From an uncultured Flavobacteriaceae bacterium (GTDB lineage: Bacteria > Bacteroidota > Bacteroidia > Flavobacteriales > Flavobacteriaceae), in NCBI GenBank assembly GCA_913020295.1, contig CAJWAA010000009.1, forward strand, positions 1 to 64,000: a stretch of 64,000 nucleotides of DNA, written 5' to 3'. This document shows, in pieces, positions 1 to 8,819 of this stretch (position 1 is the first letter of the stretch; each line of letters opens with the position of its first letter). Both the position numbers and the translations under genes were made by a program. The notes under the pieces were generated by a model, which worked only from the letters and a program-made list of their open reading frames with translations, did no database searches and was not told the DNA's origin.

Positions 1-1430
1 AGGGTGATGGGGAAGTAGATCATAAATTCACCCATTAGTCCAGGCCATGCTCCTAGGGGAACAAATGCGGCTATGGTGGTTGCTGTGGAAACAATAATTG
101 GATAGGCAATTTCTCCTATTCCCATTTTGGCCGCTTGAATTCGGCTCATACCCTCTTTTTCCATCAAACGATAGACATTTTCGACTACAACTATCCCATT
201 ATCTACCAACATTCCAAGTCCCATTACTAGTCCAAACAGAACCATTGTGTTCATGGTATAACCTAATAGGGATAAAATCATAAAAGACATGAACATGGAC
301 ATGGGAATCGCAAAACCTACGAAGAGGGAGTTCCTGAAGCCCAAAAAGAACATGAGTACCGTAACCACCAATAATATTCCAAAGATGATATTGTTAACCA
401 AATCACTAACTTGATTTAGAGTAATTGATGATTGGTCGTTGGAGATACTTAATTGAATTCCTTTAGGAAAGGTGTTTTTCTCAATCTCATTCACCATAGA
501 TTGAATTTTCTGCGAAGCTTCAATTAGATTTTTCCCCCCTCTTTTTTTTACATGAATTAAAACAACCTTTTCACCATATGATCTTGCGAACGAAGTGATT
601 TCTTTTTCTTTAAATCTAATTTTAGCAATATCATTCAAATATGTTACACCATTTTCACTTTTAACCACAAAGTTTTCTAACTCACTAGGATTAGAAATTT
701 CACCGATAATTCTTAAACTCCTTCTATTACCGTCGCTAATTATATTTCCTGCTGAAATAGTTGTATTATCACTTCCAATAGAACTAATAATGTCGTTAAA
801 ACTAATTTTCGCTGCAGTCATTTTATAGATGTCAACAGCGACTTCAACTTCAAAAGCCTGAATCCCTCTTACATCTGCTGATTTTACCTCAGGCAATTGC
901 TCAATTTTTTCCTCGAGATATCCCGCAAAATTTTTCATCTGTTCTATAGGATAATTACCCACCATGCTGATACTCAAAATGGGCATTAATTCAGAAAAAT
1001 CTAATTCTGCCACAGTGGGCTCAACTTTTGCATTATTAAAAGTGGGCCAATCGGCACCCGATACTACTCCATCGACCAGATCTTTTGTTTTTTGTTTGGC
1101 TAGATCTAGCGGAATATTTTCATCAAACTCTAATTGAATCACGGCAAAATCCTCTTCTGAGGTGGAGGTAATATCAACCAAGTTAGAAACCCCTTTGAGT
1201 GCATCTTCTAATGGATCAACAATCAGTCGTTCAATGTCTTCGGCGGTATTTCCTGGAAAAACCGCAGAGACAAAAACTCTAGTATCATTGATTTCTGGAA
1301 AGCTTTCTCGTGGCATTATTTTATAGGAACGGACACCCAAAAAGAAAAAGATAGCCATGATGACATAGATAACTGTTTTGTGGTCTATGGCCCAACTGGA
1401 TAGAGGAAATTCTTTAAGTATTTTTTTCAT
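1..1430 (-). CDS. RND efflux pump permease (AcrB/HAE family), partial
   Basis: Inner-membrane proton-driven exporter that should pair with the adaptor and outer-membrane channel encoded just upstream. The first 476 residues are present; the C-terminal half lies beyond the left edge. The ATG at 1428-1430 opens a protein with TM1 at about residues 19-38, a porter domain with the family phrase PGNTAEDIERLIVDPLED, and TM2-TM4 beginning near residue 345. The TM4 signature reads GMLVDNGIVVVEN. D410 matches the first aspartate of the AcrB proton relay, but the second position is N411 rather than Asp. It starts 14 bp after the adaptor gene and is last in the visible tetR-tolC-mfp-RND operon. Substrate cannot be told from sequence. 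Confidence 0.93.
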   Translation of the reverse strand, partial: MKKILKEFPLSSWAIDHKTVIYVIMAIFFFLGVRSYKIMPRESFPEINDTRVFVSAVFPGNTAEDIERLIVDPLEDALKGVSNLVDITSTSEEDFAVIQLEFDENIPLDLAKQKTKDLVDGVVSGADWPTFNNAKVEPTVAELDFSELMPILSISMVGNYPIEQMKNFAGYLEEKIEQLPEVKSADVRGIQAFEVEVAVDIYKMTAAKISFNDIISSIGSDNTTISAGNIISDGNRRSLRIIGEISNPSELENFVVKSENGVTYLNDIAKIRFKEKEITSFARSYGEKVVLIHVKKRGGKNLIEASQKIQSMVNEIEKNTFPKGIQLSISNDQSSITLNQVSDLVNNIIFGILLVVTVLMFFLGFRNSLFVGFAIPMSMFMSFMILSLLGYTMNTMVLFGLVMGLGMLVDNGIVVVENVYRLMEKEGMSRIQAAKMGIGEIAYPIIVSTATTIAAFVPLGAWPGLMGEFMIYFPIT

Positions 1431-1444
1431 TTTTTACATTCCAA

Positions 1445-2611
1445 TTATTGAATATTTTTAACCCTTTGGTTATTTTCAACGATAGTTGCGCCCTCATCTA
1501 CTAAAAGGTCACCGGACTGAATGCCCACCAATACTTCAACCTTGTCAATGCTGTATTTGCCTAATTGGATAAAAGTTTTTTCCGTGCGATAGACCTGATC
1601 TTTACCATCGGGATTTAATTTGAAAATGTATTTTTTGCCAACGGCATTTTCTTTGATAATTCGCAACGGAATCATCAGTGCTTCGGGATTACTGTAATCC
1701 TTGATTTTTAACTTACAACTCAGGTTGGGTTTGATCAATTCATCGGAGTTAGGAAGTGGAGTTTCCACCCTAAAACTACGGTTGTTGGGATTGATAAAGT
1801 TTCCGATTTGACGAATGGTAGTTGTATACTCTTTATTCAACATAGGAATTTTTACTATTGCTGTTGTGCCTTTTTTAATCTGACTGAGGTAACGCTCCGG
1901 AACGCTTGCCTCTGTGTACATCTTTTTTAGATTGACTATTCTTAGCACCGGGGTTTGACCGGGTAACAAGTTGGCGCCGGTATTTGCAACAATTTCGTCA
2001 ATGACTCCCGAGAAAGGAGCTAAAATCTGGGTGCGTTGTAACTGTTTTTTCAGCTGGGCTATGGTTTTTAATTGACTTTCATAGGCGGCTTTGGCTTGAA
2101 GTAACTGCATTTCAGCGCCTATGTTTTGATCCCACAGCCTTTGGGTGCGTTCGTAAGTTGTTTTTGATAGGGCTGTTTGAATCTGCAATTGCTCTAATTG
2201 ATTTTTGAGTCCTGCATCGTCGATTTGTGCCAGGAGTTTTCCTTTTTTGACCTCCTGCCCCTCCTCGACATAGATCTTTTTGAGTATACCGGTGTATTCG
2301 GGATAAAGCAGAACATTTTGTCGGGTTTTAATGTTGGCTTGTATTTCTATGTAATGATCAAAATTTTCCGGTTTTACCTCAAACATAGAAATCAGCGCCA
2401 GTTTTTCGGAGGGATCCAAATCCGAAATAGCGTCATTAATTTCATTCAATTCTGTCTTCAAGACATTGAGGATTTTTAACTTTTGCTCTTTTTGTGTCTT
2501 TAAACCATTGAGATCATTAGCTCTGATCAGATCTGAAGTGGTTACAGATTGATCTCCGGAACAGCCAATGGCAAAGGCAATAATGTAGAGGGGGTGTATA
2601 ATTTTTTTCAT
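1445..2611 (-). CDS. RND efflux periplasmic adaptor (HlyD/MFP family lipoprotein)
   Basis: Membrane fusion protein of 388 aa linking the RND pump to the TolC-like channel. A lipoprotein signal with lipobox AIGC at residues 14-17 should anchor it in a membrane. A predicted helical stretch follows (about 30-60). Next comes a biotinyl/lipoyl-type hairpin (YTGILKKIYVEEGQEVKKGK), then a coiled-coil hairpin (about 115-170), the second half-motif (APFSGVIDEIVANTGANLLPG) and a beta-barrel region. It lies 3 bp after tolC and 14 bp before the pump gene, so the three are almost certainly one transcript. Confidence 0.93.
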   Translation of the reverse strand: MKKIIHPLYIIAFAIGCSGDQSVTTSDLIRANDLNGLKTQKEQKLKILNVLKTELNEINDAISDLDPSEKLALISMFEVKPENFDHYIEIQANIKTRQNVLLYPEYTGILKKIYVEEGQEVKKGKLLAQIDDAGLKNQLEQLQIQTALSKTTYERTQRLWDQNIGAEMQLLQAKAAYESQLKTIAQLKKQLQRTQILAPFSGVIDEIVANTGANLLPGQTPVLRIVNLKKMYTEASVPERYLSQIKKGTTAIVKIPMLNKEYTTTIRQIGNFINPNNRSFRVETPLPNSDELIKPNLSCKLKIKDYSNPEALMIPLRIIKENAVGKKYIFKLNPDGKDQVYRTEKTFIQLGKYSIDKVEVLVGIQSGDLLVDEGATIVENNQRVKNIQ

Positions 2612-2614
2612 GGA

Positions 2615-3958
2615 TTAGTCAGTTTTAGATTGATTGAGTAGGGTTTCCAGTTCTATTTTATTGTTAATCACTTTTTGAATGGCATTAACAAAATTACTTT
2701 GAGCACTATAGAGCTGAAGCTGGACCATACGGAGTTCAAAACTTTGGATCATGCCCTCAAAGAATTTAGTTTGGTTTTTTTTCTCTATCCTCTCGGCCAG
2801 CCTCAGATTCTCTTTTTCAGTATAGTAATTGTCGATGGCCAGTTGGTATTCGTTCAAAGCCGCATTCGCATCAATTCTAATCTTGGATTGGGTTACCTCC
2901 AGTTGGGTTTTGGCCTGATCCAAGCTGATTTTTGCCTTTTGTGTGTTTGCACTTCTTCCCAAGGAACTGAATATGGGAATTTTCACGTTAAATCCCAGTA
3001 GCGAAGATCTATACCACTTTTGGTCACTGTTGGTGAAGGTGAATTCATTGCTGTTTCCTGTGTAGGTCTGGTTGATGAAAGCATTGACCTTGGGGAGTGC
3101 TTTGGATTGTTCAAGTTTTAATTTTAAAGCTTCAGATTTTACATTGTTATCAGCGATTCTGATGTCGATATTGTTATCAATATTGTCTGTGTTCGGCAGG
3201 GTTTCGAAGTAAAGATCTTCATTGAAAATATCGTCAAGTTCATTAGAGAGTTTTAAAGGGTTTTCAATGGGGTAGCCAATGACAAATTTCAGCATCTCTT
3301 GTTCGATCTTTAGTAGGTTTTTGGCATATTTCAATTGGCTGTTGGTTTGTGCCAATGACAGTTGAATTTGTTCTACGCTTTCCTCTTCTTCAAAGCCATT
3401 TCTAAACATTTGATGGATTTCTTGGAAATTGTTTTCCAAAGAAGATTTATTTTTTTCCAAAAACCGGATGTTGTATTTCGCCAATAGGACATTGGAATAG
3501 AGGTTGGTGACCATCTTTTTTACATCCAAATTTGTTTTTTCAAAGAGGTTTTCTGAAATGGCGAGGTAAACTTTAGTAGCCTGAAGCCCTACCATATAAG
3601 AACCGTCAAAAATGAGTTGCTCCATTTTTAACGTTCCGATCATATTTTGTTCTGTCCCAAAGGTGAGTTCCCTAAATTCTTCCGGGTTTCCTCCAAAAAA
3701 CTCGGCAGGAACCAGCGAAACTGGCATTTCCAAAAAGTTTTGATAATTGATCTCAGAGCTGATTTGTGGCAGTCCCGTAGCAATGGTTTTCCATTTTTCT
3801 TTTTTTGCTTTTTGAATTTCCCGATCGGCATTGATGATCGAACGGTTGTGGGTTAACCCGTAAGCAATGGCTTCTTCCAGCGAAAGTGACTCAGGCAGTT
3901 CTTGGGCTTGAGTCACTCCTGTGAGTAAAATTATAAACAAAAATAAATGAATCTTCAT
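2615..3958 (-). CDS. TolC-family outer membrane efflux channel
   Basis: Outer-membrane/periplasmic tunnel protein of 447 aa for the adjacent pump. It has a Sec signal peptide ending near TQAQ (residues 16-19), then the two-fold repeat of long amphipathic helices typical of OEP domains. The first half begins SLSLEEAIAYGLTHNRSI and the second half around residue 270. Its ATG overlaps the stop of tetR by 4 bp (positions 3955-3958), which implies translational coupling to the regulator. The family assignment is firm; the substrate is unknown. Confidence 0.93.
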   Translation of the reverse strand: MKIHLFLFIILLTGVTQAQELPESLSLEEAIAYGLTHNRSIINADREIQKAKKEKWKTIATGLPQISSEINYQNFLEMPVSLVPAEFFGGNPEEFRELTFGTEQNMIGTLKMEQLIFDGSYMVGLQATKVYLAISENLFEKTNLDVKKMVTNLYSNVLLAKYNIRFLEKNKSSLENNFQEIHQMFRNGFEEEESVEQIQLSLAQTNSQLKYAKNLLKIEQEMLKFVIGYPIENPLKLSNELDDIFNEDLYFETLPNTDNIDNNIDIRIADNNVKSEALKLKLEQSKALPKVNAFINQTYTGNSNEFTFTNSDQKWYRSSLLGFNVKIPIFSSLGRSANTQKAKISLDQAKTQLEVTQSKIRIDANAALNEYQLAIDNYYTEKENLRLAERIEKKNQTKFFEGMIQSFELRMVQLQLYSAQSNFVNAIQKVINNKIELETLLNQSKTD

Positions 3959-4560
3959 GGAGTATTCGTTTTATTGTATTTTTCTAAAAAATTCAATCCT
4001 TTTGGGGTAACAATTGCTCTGAGGTGATAGTCAATGTATTTTCCGATGATCAGATCAATATCATTATCCTTGGGGGGAAACAACTCAATATCTCGTAAAC
4101 CTCCAAAACCATTAAAGTAGATCCTTGTAATAAATTCGGTATCAATGGAAGTCCTAAAAAGGCCCAACTCCATTCCTTTTTTCAAACTCATTTTAAATGT
4201 TTCTCCAAAGGCCGAAAGTTCCTTCTTTCTAATTTCCGAGTAGATGGCAGGATAATATTTTTGCAATTGGTATTGGGGAGACTTTTCTTTTTTCCCCAAA
4301 ACTTCTACCGCTATTTTTTTGATTTCATATAAGGCTTTGATGGGATTTTCAATTGAAGATTGAACGGCAATGATTTTGTTTTTCACTTCCTCAAAAACAT
4401 GAAAAACTGCCGATCTGACTAAAGAAGTTTTATCATTAAAATGGACATAGATCGTTTTTTTGGAGATGTGCATATATTCAGCGATATCGTCCATCGTTAC
4501 CGCCTTATAGCCATATTGTAAGAACAATGATGAAGCCGATACAACGATTTCTTTTTCCAA
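3955..4560 (-). CDS. TetR-family transcriptional regulator, first gene of the efflux operon
   Basis: 201 aa repressor-type protein. The N-terminal helix-turn-helix (about residues 7-50) contains GYKAVTMDDIAEYMHISKKT followed by IYVHFNDKTSLV, the classic TetR_N pattern. The C-terminal ligand domain is divergent. Being the first gene of tetR-tolC-mfp-RND, with tolC overlapping its stop codon, it most likely represses its own operon by binding near the promoter at 4575-4605 and is released by a pump substrate; this is inferred from gene order. No obvious palindromic operator stood out by eye in the AT-rich leader. Confidence 0.92.
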   Translation of the reverse strand: MEKEIVVSASSLFLQYGYKAVTMDDIAEYMHISKKTIYVHFNDKTSLVRSAVFHVFEEVKNKIIAVQSSIENPIKALYEIKKIAVEVLGKKEKSPQYQLQKYYPAIYSEIRKKELSAFGETFKMSLKKGMELGLFRTSIDTEFITRIYFNGFGGLRDIELFPPKDNDIDLIIGKYIDYHLRAIVTPKGLNFLEKYNKTNTP

Positions 4561-4574
4561 AGCAATTTTTTTTG

Positions 4575-4605
4575 CAAAATTATTGTAGAAAACTTAAAAA
4601 ACAAA
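4575..4605 (-). promoter_or_regulatory. Bacteroidota-type promoter of the tetR efflux operon
   Basis: On the minus strand TTTG (4605-4602), a 19 bp spacer and TAATTTTG (4582-4575) match the Bacteroidota housekeeping promoter pattern (-33 TTTG, -7 TAnnTTTG, spacer about 17-23). It is the only promoter in this window where I could place both boxes at good spacing. The start codon at 4560 lies only about 14 bp past the -7 box, so the leader would be under 10 nt. Confidence 0.6.
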
Positions 4606-4680
4606 AAAAGTTTCCAAAGTTTATATCTTTTTTATCTTCCTTTAACTTTTGGCGGTGTATTTTTAACAAAATCAATTTTT

Positions 4681-5658
4681 ATGAATCTTTCCAAGGCCAA
4701 TCAACAAGCATTTGAGTCTGCACTTGAAGACTTCTATAAAGATCAATCTCCACAAAACCTTTACCTACCCATTCAATATCTTTTGGATTTGGGAGGAAAG
4801 AGAATACGTCCTTTTCTGACTTTGATGGCAGGCGAAGCTTATGGCGTTTCTGCAAAAGACGCAATGGGTGCGGCAATGGCAGTGGAGGTGTTCCACAATT
4901 TTACTTTGATGCATGACGATATCATGGACAAGGCGAGATTGCGAAGGGGCAAGCTTACAGTTCACGAAAAATGGGATGTGAATACCGCCATCTTATCCGG
5001 TGATGCCATGTTGATCAAAGCCTATCAATCTTTAGAAAGTTATCCTACCGATGTATTTCAAAAGCTCACACGTTTATTGAGCAAAACCGCCATTGAGGTG
5101 TGTGAAGGTCAGCAACACGATATAGATTTTGAAACCCGACCAAACACTTCTGAGGAAGAATACATCGAAATGATCCGACTGAAAACAGCAGTTTTGGTAG
5201 GGTGTGCGCTCCAAATGGGTGCCATCATTAGTAGAGCGAGCGAGGAGGATCAACAGGCAATTTATGATTTTGGCATTCAACTGGGATTGGCTTTTCAATT
5301 GCAAGACGACTATTTAGATACTTTTGGGGATCAAGATACCTTTGGAAAAAAAATAGGGGGGGACATTTTAGAGGGTAAAAAAACCATTCTTTATCATCTG
5401 GCCCTCAAAACCACAAATGAATCCCAGTGCGAAACATTGCAATACCTTTTGGGGGGAAATATCCAAATGGATGAGGAAGAAAAAATCCGTAAAGTCAAGG
5501 CCTTATTTGTGGCAACAGGAGCTCACTCTGCTACCGGGGATTTGATTCAACATCATTCTTATTTGGCGGACATCGAACTGGAGAAACTCACTATCAGCGA
5601 GGATCAAAAAAATCGCTTTAGGGACCTCAAAGATTGGTTGATGCAGCGCAGTTACTAA
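4681..5658 (+). CDS. Polyprenyl synthetase, probably geranylgeranyl diphosphate synthase
   Basis: 325 aa trans-prenyltransferase that condenses IPP onto allylic diphosphates in the cytoplasm. The first Asp-rich motif DDIMD (residues 79-83) and the second DDYLD (209-213) are intact. The conserved GGKRIRP IPP-binding segment is at 38-44. The first motif has the short DDxxD spacing with Phe five residues before it. That combination resembles archaeal type I GGPP synthases and argues for a C20 product (inference). A C20 product would feed carotenoid synthesis, which fits lycopene cyclase next door. The stop codon overlaps crtY tail to tail by 4 bp. Confidence 0.9.
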   Translation: MNLSKANQQAFESALEDFYKDQSPQNLYLPIQYLLDLGGKRIRPFLTLMAGEAYGVSAKDAMGAAMAVEVFHNFTLMHDDIMDKARLRRGKLTVHEKWDVNTAILSGDAMLIKAYQSLESYPTDVFQKLTRLLSKTAIEVCEGQQHDIDFETRPNTSEEEYIEMIRLKTAVLVGCALQMGAIISRASEEDQQAIYDFGIQLGLAFQLQDDYLDTFGDQDTFGKKIGGDILEGKKTILYHLALKTTNESQCETLQYLLGGNIQMDEEEKIRKVKALFVATGAHSATGDLIQHHSYLADIELEKLTISEDQKNRFRDLKDWLMQRSY

Positions 5659-6788
5659 AATATTCTTTTCCAAAGGGCATTCACAAATTGCCATACTTCA
5701 AAGGATCGCATGATCTGAAACTCCTGCAAAAATGAGCTTTTTTCGTCCAAGAAATTAAAAATTACTTCGGGGGAATTTTTTTCAAACATTCTTTTAAATA
5801 GCTTAGCCCCATTTTCATTATTTCTGGCCAGCACATCTATAAACAGCAAGTCGTAATACCAAAATCGATTTCTTCTACTAAATCTAGATAGGGGTTGTCC
5901 TTTTTTGAGGAAATCAATCAATTCTTTGGTCTTTTCGTTAATACGTTGGAAGGTATATCCAGTGCTGGGTTTGGTCCAACCTCCAGCAGTTCCAATATGT
6001 AAAATTTTTGCGCTGTTTTCTGAATCAAAACGATAACAAGTCATTGGGATTTTACCCTCCTCCTCTTCGATCACCTCATAGCCTCCAGTTGGCAATTGAC
6101 TAAGAAAAGCACCTATAGCATCCAAATACTCTTTTCTTTCCAAAACGTTTTTAGAAAAAAGTGTATATTCAATAAGGGCTGTATTAGCGTTCAAGGGTAA
6201 TACATACATGAAACGCGTATTTCCTTTTTGGGGAACGTTAAAATTCATAAAATCAATTTTTTTAGGTTCAAAACATGGCTTTTTGGTTTGAACCACTTGT
6301 CCCACAAAATGTTGTAGCAAAACAGGGTATTTTTTTTGTTGGTCTAATCTTTTGGGATCGTAAATACTGGAAAAAATTTTATCTCCATGAAAGGTTTGGA
6401 CCTCGGTGGTTACATGATCTTCATCAATCCTAATTACTTTTTCTCTGATCCGGGTAAGATGATCGAATTCTGACAGTTTCTTTTTCATTGATCGGTAAAA
6501 ATCAAGACTTCGTATCATTTTGTATTGAAAAGGTTCCATGGAAAAGTCCAGATCAAAGCCATCGGCGTTGAAATAGGCTCTATTCCAATTTTTGTGAACT
6601 ATTTCCTCCAAATCTCCCTCATCCGACTCCCAAAAGCACCAAGTACGGTCATTGATATTTTTGGTATCTTTTTCAATCAACAGTATGGATTGGTCTTTAA
6701 AATAGGGATCTTTACATAACCTGAATGCAAGAAGCAAACCCGATGCTCCACCTCCACATATAATATAATCGTAATGATTTTTACTCAT
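5655..6788 (-). CDS. crtY: Lycopene beta-cyclase
   Basis: 377 aa flavoprotein that turns the ends of lycopene into beta-rings, giving beta-carotene. It has an N-terminal dinucleotide-binding motif YDYIICGGGASGLLLAF (about residues 6-22), the CrtY-type phrase NDRTWCFWE (about 46-54), RFMYVLPL in the middle and GTAGGWTKPSTGYTF (about 268-282) in the family's C-terminal region. No crtB, crtI or crtZ is adjacent; crtI appears at the other end of the window. It points toward the prenyl synthase gene. A TAnnTTTG box lies just before its ATG. Confidence 0.92.
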   Translation of the reverse strand: MSKNHYDYIICGGGASGLLLAFRLCKDPYFKDQSILLIEKDTKNINDRTWCFWESDEGDLEEIVHKNWNRAYFNADGFDLDFSMEPFQYKMIRSLDFYRSMKKKLSEFDHLTRIREKVIRIDEDHVTTEVQTFHGDKIFSSIYDPKRLDQQKKYPVLLQHFVGQVVQTKKPCFEPKKIDFMNFNVPQKGNTRFMYVLPLNANTALIEYTLFSKNVLERKEYLDAIGAFLSQLPTGGYEVIEEEEGKIPMTCYRFDSENSAKILHIGTAGGWTKPSTGYTFQRINEKTKELIDFLKKGQPLSRFSRRNRFWYYDLLFIDVLARNNENGAKLFKRMFEKNSPEVIFNFLDEKSSFLQEFQIMRSFEVWQFVNALWKRIF

Positions 6789-6795
6789 CTTACTC

Positions 6796-6803
6796 CAAAA
6801 TTA
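6796..6803 (-). promoter_or_regulatory. Possible -7 box for crtY
   Basis: Minus-strand TAATTTTG fits TAnnTTTG and ends 7 bp before the crtY ATG (6788). I see no -33 TTG at the expected distance. If used, the transcript would be almost leaderless. In such AT-rich DNA this may be chance. Confidence 0.3.
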
Positions 6804-6844
6804 GTCAATCCCTGGAACAGTCATTAGAATTAGTTACTTTTATA

Positions 6845-6852
6845 TATATTTG
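6845..6852 (+). promoter_or_regulatory. Possible -7 box for the ZIP transporter gene
   Basis: TATATTTG matches TAnnTTTG and would start transcription about 15 nt before the ATG at 6874. No clear -33 TTG is seen at 17-23 bp upstream. Confidence 0.35.
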
Positions 6853-6873
6853 TCGGCGATTTAACCAGCTTCT

Positions 6874-7689
6874 ATGGGCGATATCATTGAGTTTTTTTCT
6901 AAAATAAGTCCCGTTGAGGGTGCATTTTATGCAACTGTTTTTACTTGGTTATTGACTGCATTTGGAGCCTCATTTGTTTTTTTATTCAAAACTATGCACC
7001 GTGGATTTTTAGATGGAATGCTTGGTTTTACTGGAGGTGTAATGGTGGCTGCAAGTTTTTGGAGCCTATTAGCACCTGGCATTGAAATGTCGCCTGGCGA
7101 GGGTTTTGTCAAGGTTATTCCCGCTGCCTTTGGATTTGGTTTGGGTGCTCTTTTCATTTTTGGTTTGGACAAAATTTTACCCCACATTCACATCAATTTC
7201 CAAGACTCTGAAGGAATCAAGACTCCGTGGCATAAAACAACGCTATTGGTCTTGGCCATTACCATGCACAATATTCCCGAGGGCTTGGCAGTAGGTGTAC
7301 TTTTTGGAGGTGTGGCCGCTGGAATACCTGAGGCCTCAATAGGAGGAGCAGTAGCATTGGCAATTGGAATTGGGATTCAAAACTTTCCAGAGGGAATTGC
7401 TGTTTCGATGCCATTGCGAAGGCAGGGGGTTAGCAAATTCAAAAGCTTTTGGTATGGTCAATTATCTGCCATTGTAGAACCCATATCTGCAGTATTAGGA
7501 GCCATAGCGGTAACTTTTTTCACTCCAATTTTACCCTATGCATTGGCTTTCGCTGCAGGAGCCATGATCTTTGTAGTCGTGGAGGAGGTCATTCCAGAGA
7601 CCCAGCTTGACAAGTATACTGATGTGGCTACAATGGGATTTATTGGAGGTTTTATTGTAATGATGGTCTTGGATGTGGCCTTAGGCTGA
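6874..7689 (+). CDS. ZIP-family divalent metal transporter (ZupT-like)
   Basis: 271 aa inner-membrane protein with about eight hydrophobic segments. The two metal-site helices are clear: HNIPEGLAVG in TM4 and QNFPEGIAVSMPLR in TM5, the paired (H/Q)NxPEG motifs of the ZIP family. Family members import Zn(II), Fe(II) or Mn(II) into the cytoplasm; which one is used here cannot be read from sequence. There is no obvious metal-regulated operator. The last 9 bp overlap the end of thiL on the other strand, so no separate terminator fits between them. Confidence 0.92.
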   Translation: MGDIIEFFSKISPVEGAFYATVFTWLLTAFGASFVFLFKTMHRGFLDGMLGFTGGVMVAASFWSLLAPGIEMSPGEGFVKVIPAAFGFGLGALFIFGLDKILPHIHINFQDSEGIKTPWHKTTLLVLAITMHNIPEGLAVGVLFGGVAAGIPEASIGGAVALAIGIGIQNFPEGIAVSMPLRRQGVSKFKSFWYGQLSAIVEPISAVLGAIAVTFFTPILPYALAFAAGAMIFVVVEEVIPETQLDKYTDVATMGFIGGFIVMMVLDVALG

Positions 7690-8733
7690 CTGCCCTTTAT
7701 TGAAATTTTTCCAGCCTTGTGCTTCTAACGAAATGGATTGTCCCAATCCCGTAATCATATTGCAAACTTCTTTTTTATCCGTAAAATGACCAATGGGTGT
7801 CAATAAAGGATGTCCTTTAATCTTATCATAATCTTCTGTTTTGATGGCCATCAATAATTCATAATCCTCTCCACCGTTCAGTAGGGCTGTGCTAGTGTTG
7901 ATTTTGAATTCCTCTGCGGTGCTTGAAGTCTGTGGATCAGCAGGAAGTTTTTCCTCGTATACATCACATCCCACCCCGGATGACTTGCAGAGATGAAAAA
8001 TTTCTGAAGAAAGGCCATCACTAAGATCTATCATGGCGTTGGGTATAATACCCACTTCCTCCAAAAGTTCTATTATGTCCTTTCTTGCTTCGGGTTTCAA
8101 TTGCCTTTCTACACAATATGAGTAAAGCGCCAAATCCGGTTGGTTGTTGGGATTCACCTTAAAAACATCTTTTTCGCGTTCCAGAACTTGCAAGCCCATG
8201 TAGGCTCCACCCAAATCACCACTCACCAATAAGAGGTCGTTAGGTTTTGCTCCTGAACGATAAGATATTTTTCCCTTTTCGGCTTGTCCCATTACTGTAA
8301 CCGAAATGATTAGTCCAGTGGTACTGCTTGATGTATCTCCCCCTACCAAATCTACCTTGTAATTTTTACAAGCCAGTTCTACACCTTTATACAACTCCTC
8401 CAAAGCCTCCAGAGTAAAACGATTGGATACTGCAATAGACATAGTTATTTGGGTAGGATGAGCATTCATTGCATATACATCTGAAAGATTAACCACCACA
8501 GACTTATAGCCCAAATGTTTTAATGGCATGTAAGACAAATCAAAATGAATACCCTCTATTAAAAGATCAGTACTCACCAACGTTTGCCCTTCTGTAAAGT
8601 TTATCACCGCAGCATCGTCTCCGATACCTTTGTGGGTTGTGGAATGAACAACAGAAAAATTTTTAGTCAAATGATCAATCAAGCCAAATTCTCCTATTTT
8701 ATTAAGGGAGGTGGTATTTTTAATTTTAGACAT
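7681..8733 (-). CDS. thiL: Thiamine-monophosphate kinase
   Basis: 350 aa enzyme that phosphorylates thiamine monophosphate to the active cofactor thiamine diphosphate with ATP. ThiL/PurM-fold signatures are complete: GIGDDAAVI (about residues 41-49), the glycine-rich VGGDTSSS (about 134-141) that helps bind ATP-magnesium, IDLSDGLSSEIFHLCKSSG (about 238-256) and NGGEDYELLMA (about 288-298). Length matches the Bacteroidota family. It stands alone on the minus strand and converges on the ZIP transporter gene. Confidence 0.94.
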   Translation of the reverse strand: MSKIKNTTSLNKIGEFGLIDHLTKNFSVVHSTTHKGIGDDAAVINFTEGQTLVSTDLLIEGIHFDLSYMPLKHLGYKSVVVNLSDVYAMNAHPTQITMSIAVSNRFTLEALEELYKGVELACKNYKVDLVGGDTSSSTTGLIISVTVMGQAEKGKISYRSGAKPNDLLLVSGDLGGAYMGLQVLEREKDVFKVNPNNQPDLALYSYCVERQLKPEARKDIIELLEEVGIIPNAMIDLSDGLSSEIFHLCKSSGVGCDVYEEKLPADPQTSSTAEEFKINTSTALLNGGEDYELLMAIKTEDYDKIKGHPLLTPIGHFTDKKEVCNMITGLGQSISLEAQGWKNFNKGQSA

Positions 8734-8819
8734 CTGTTAAAATTAGTATGTTTTTAGACAAACTCTCAATTTCTTCTTTAATTTAGACTTTCAAATTTTA
8801 ATCTCACCCAAATAACCAG

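Noticed and set aside
98-828. Small plus-strand frames near the left edge.
   Set aside because: The minus strand here encodes an unbroken RND pump; these are shadows.
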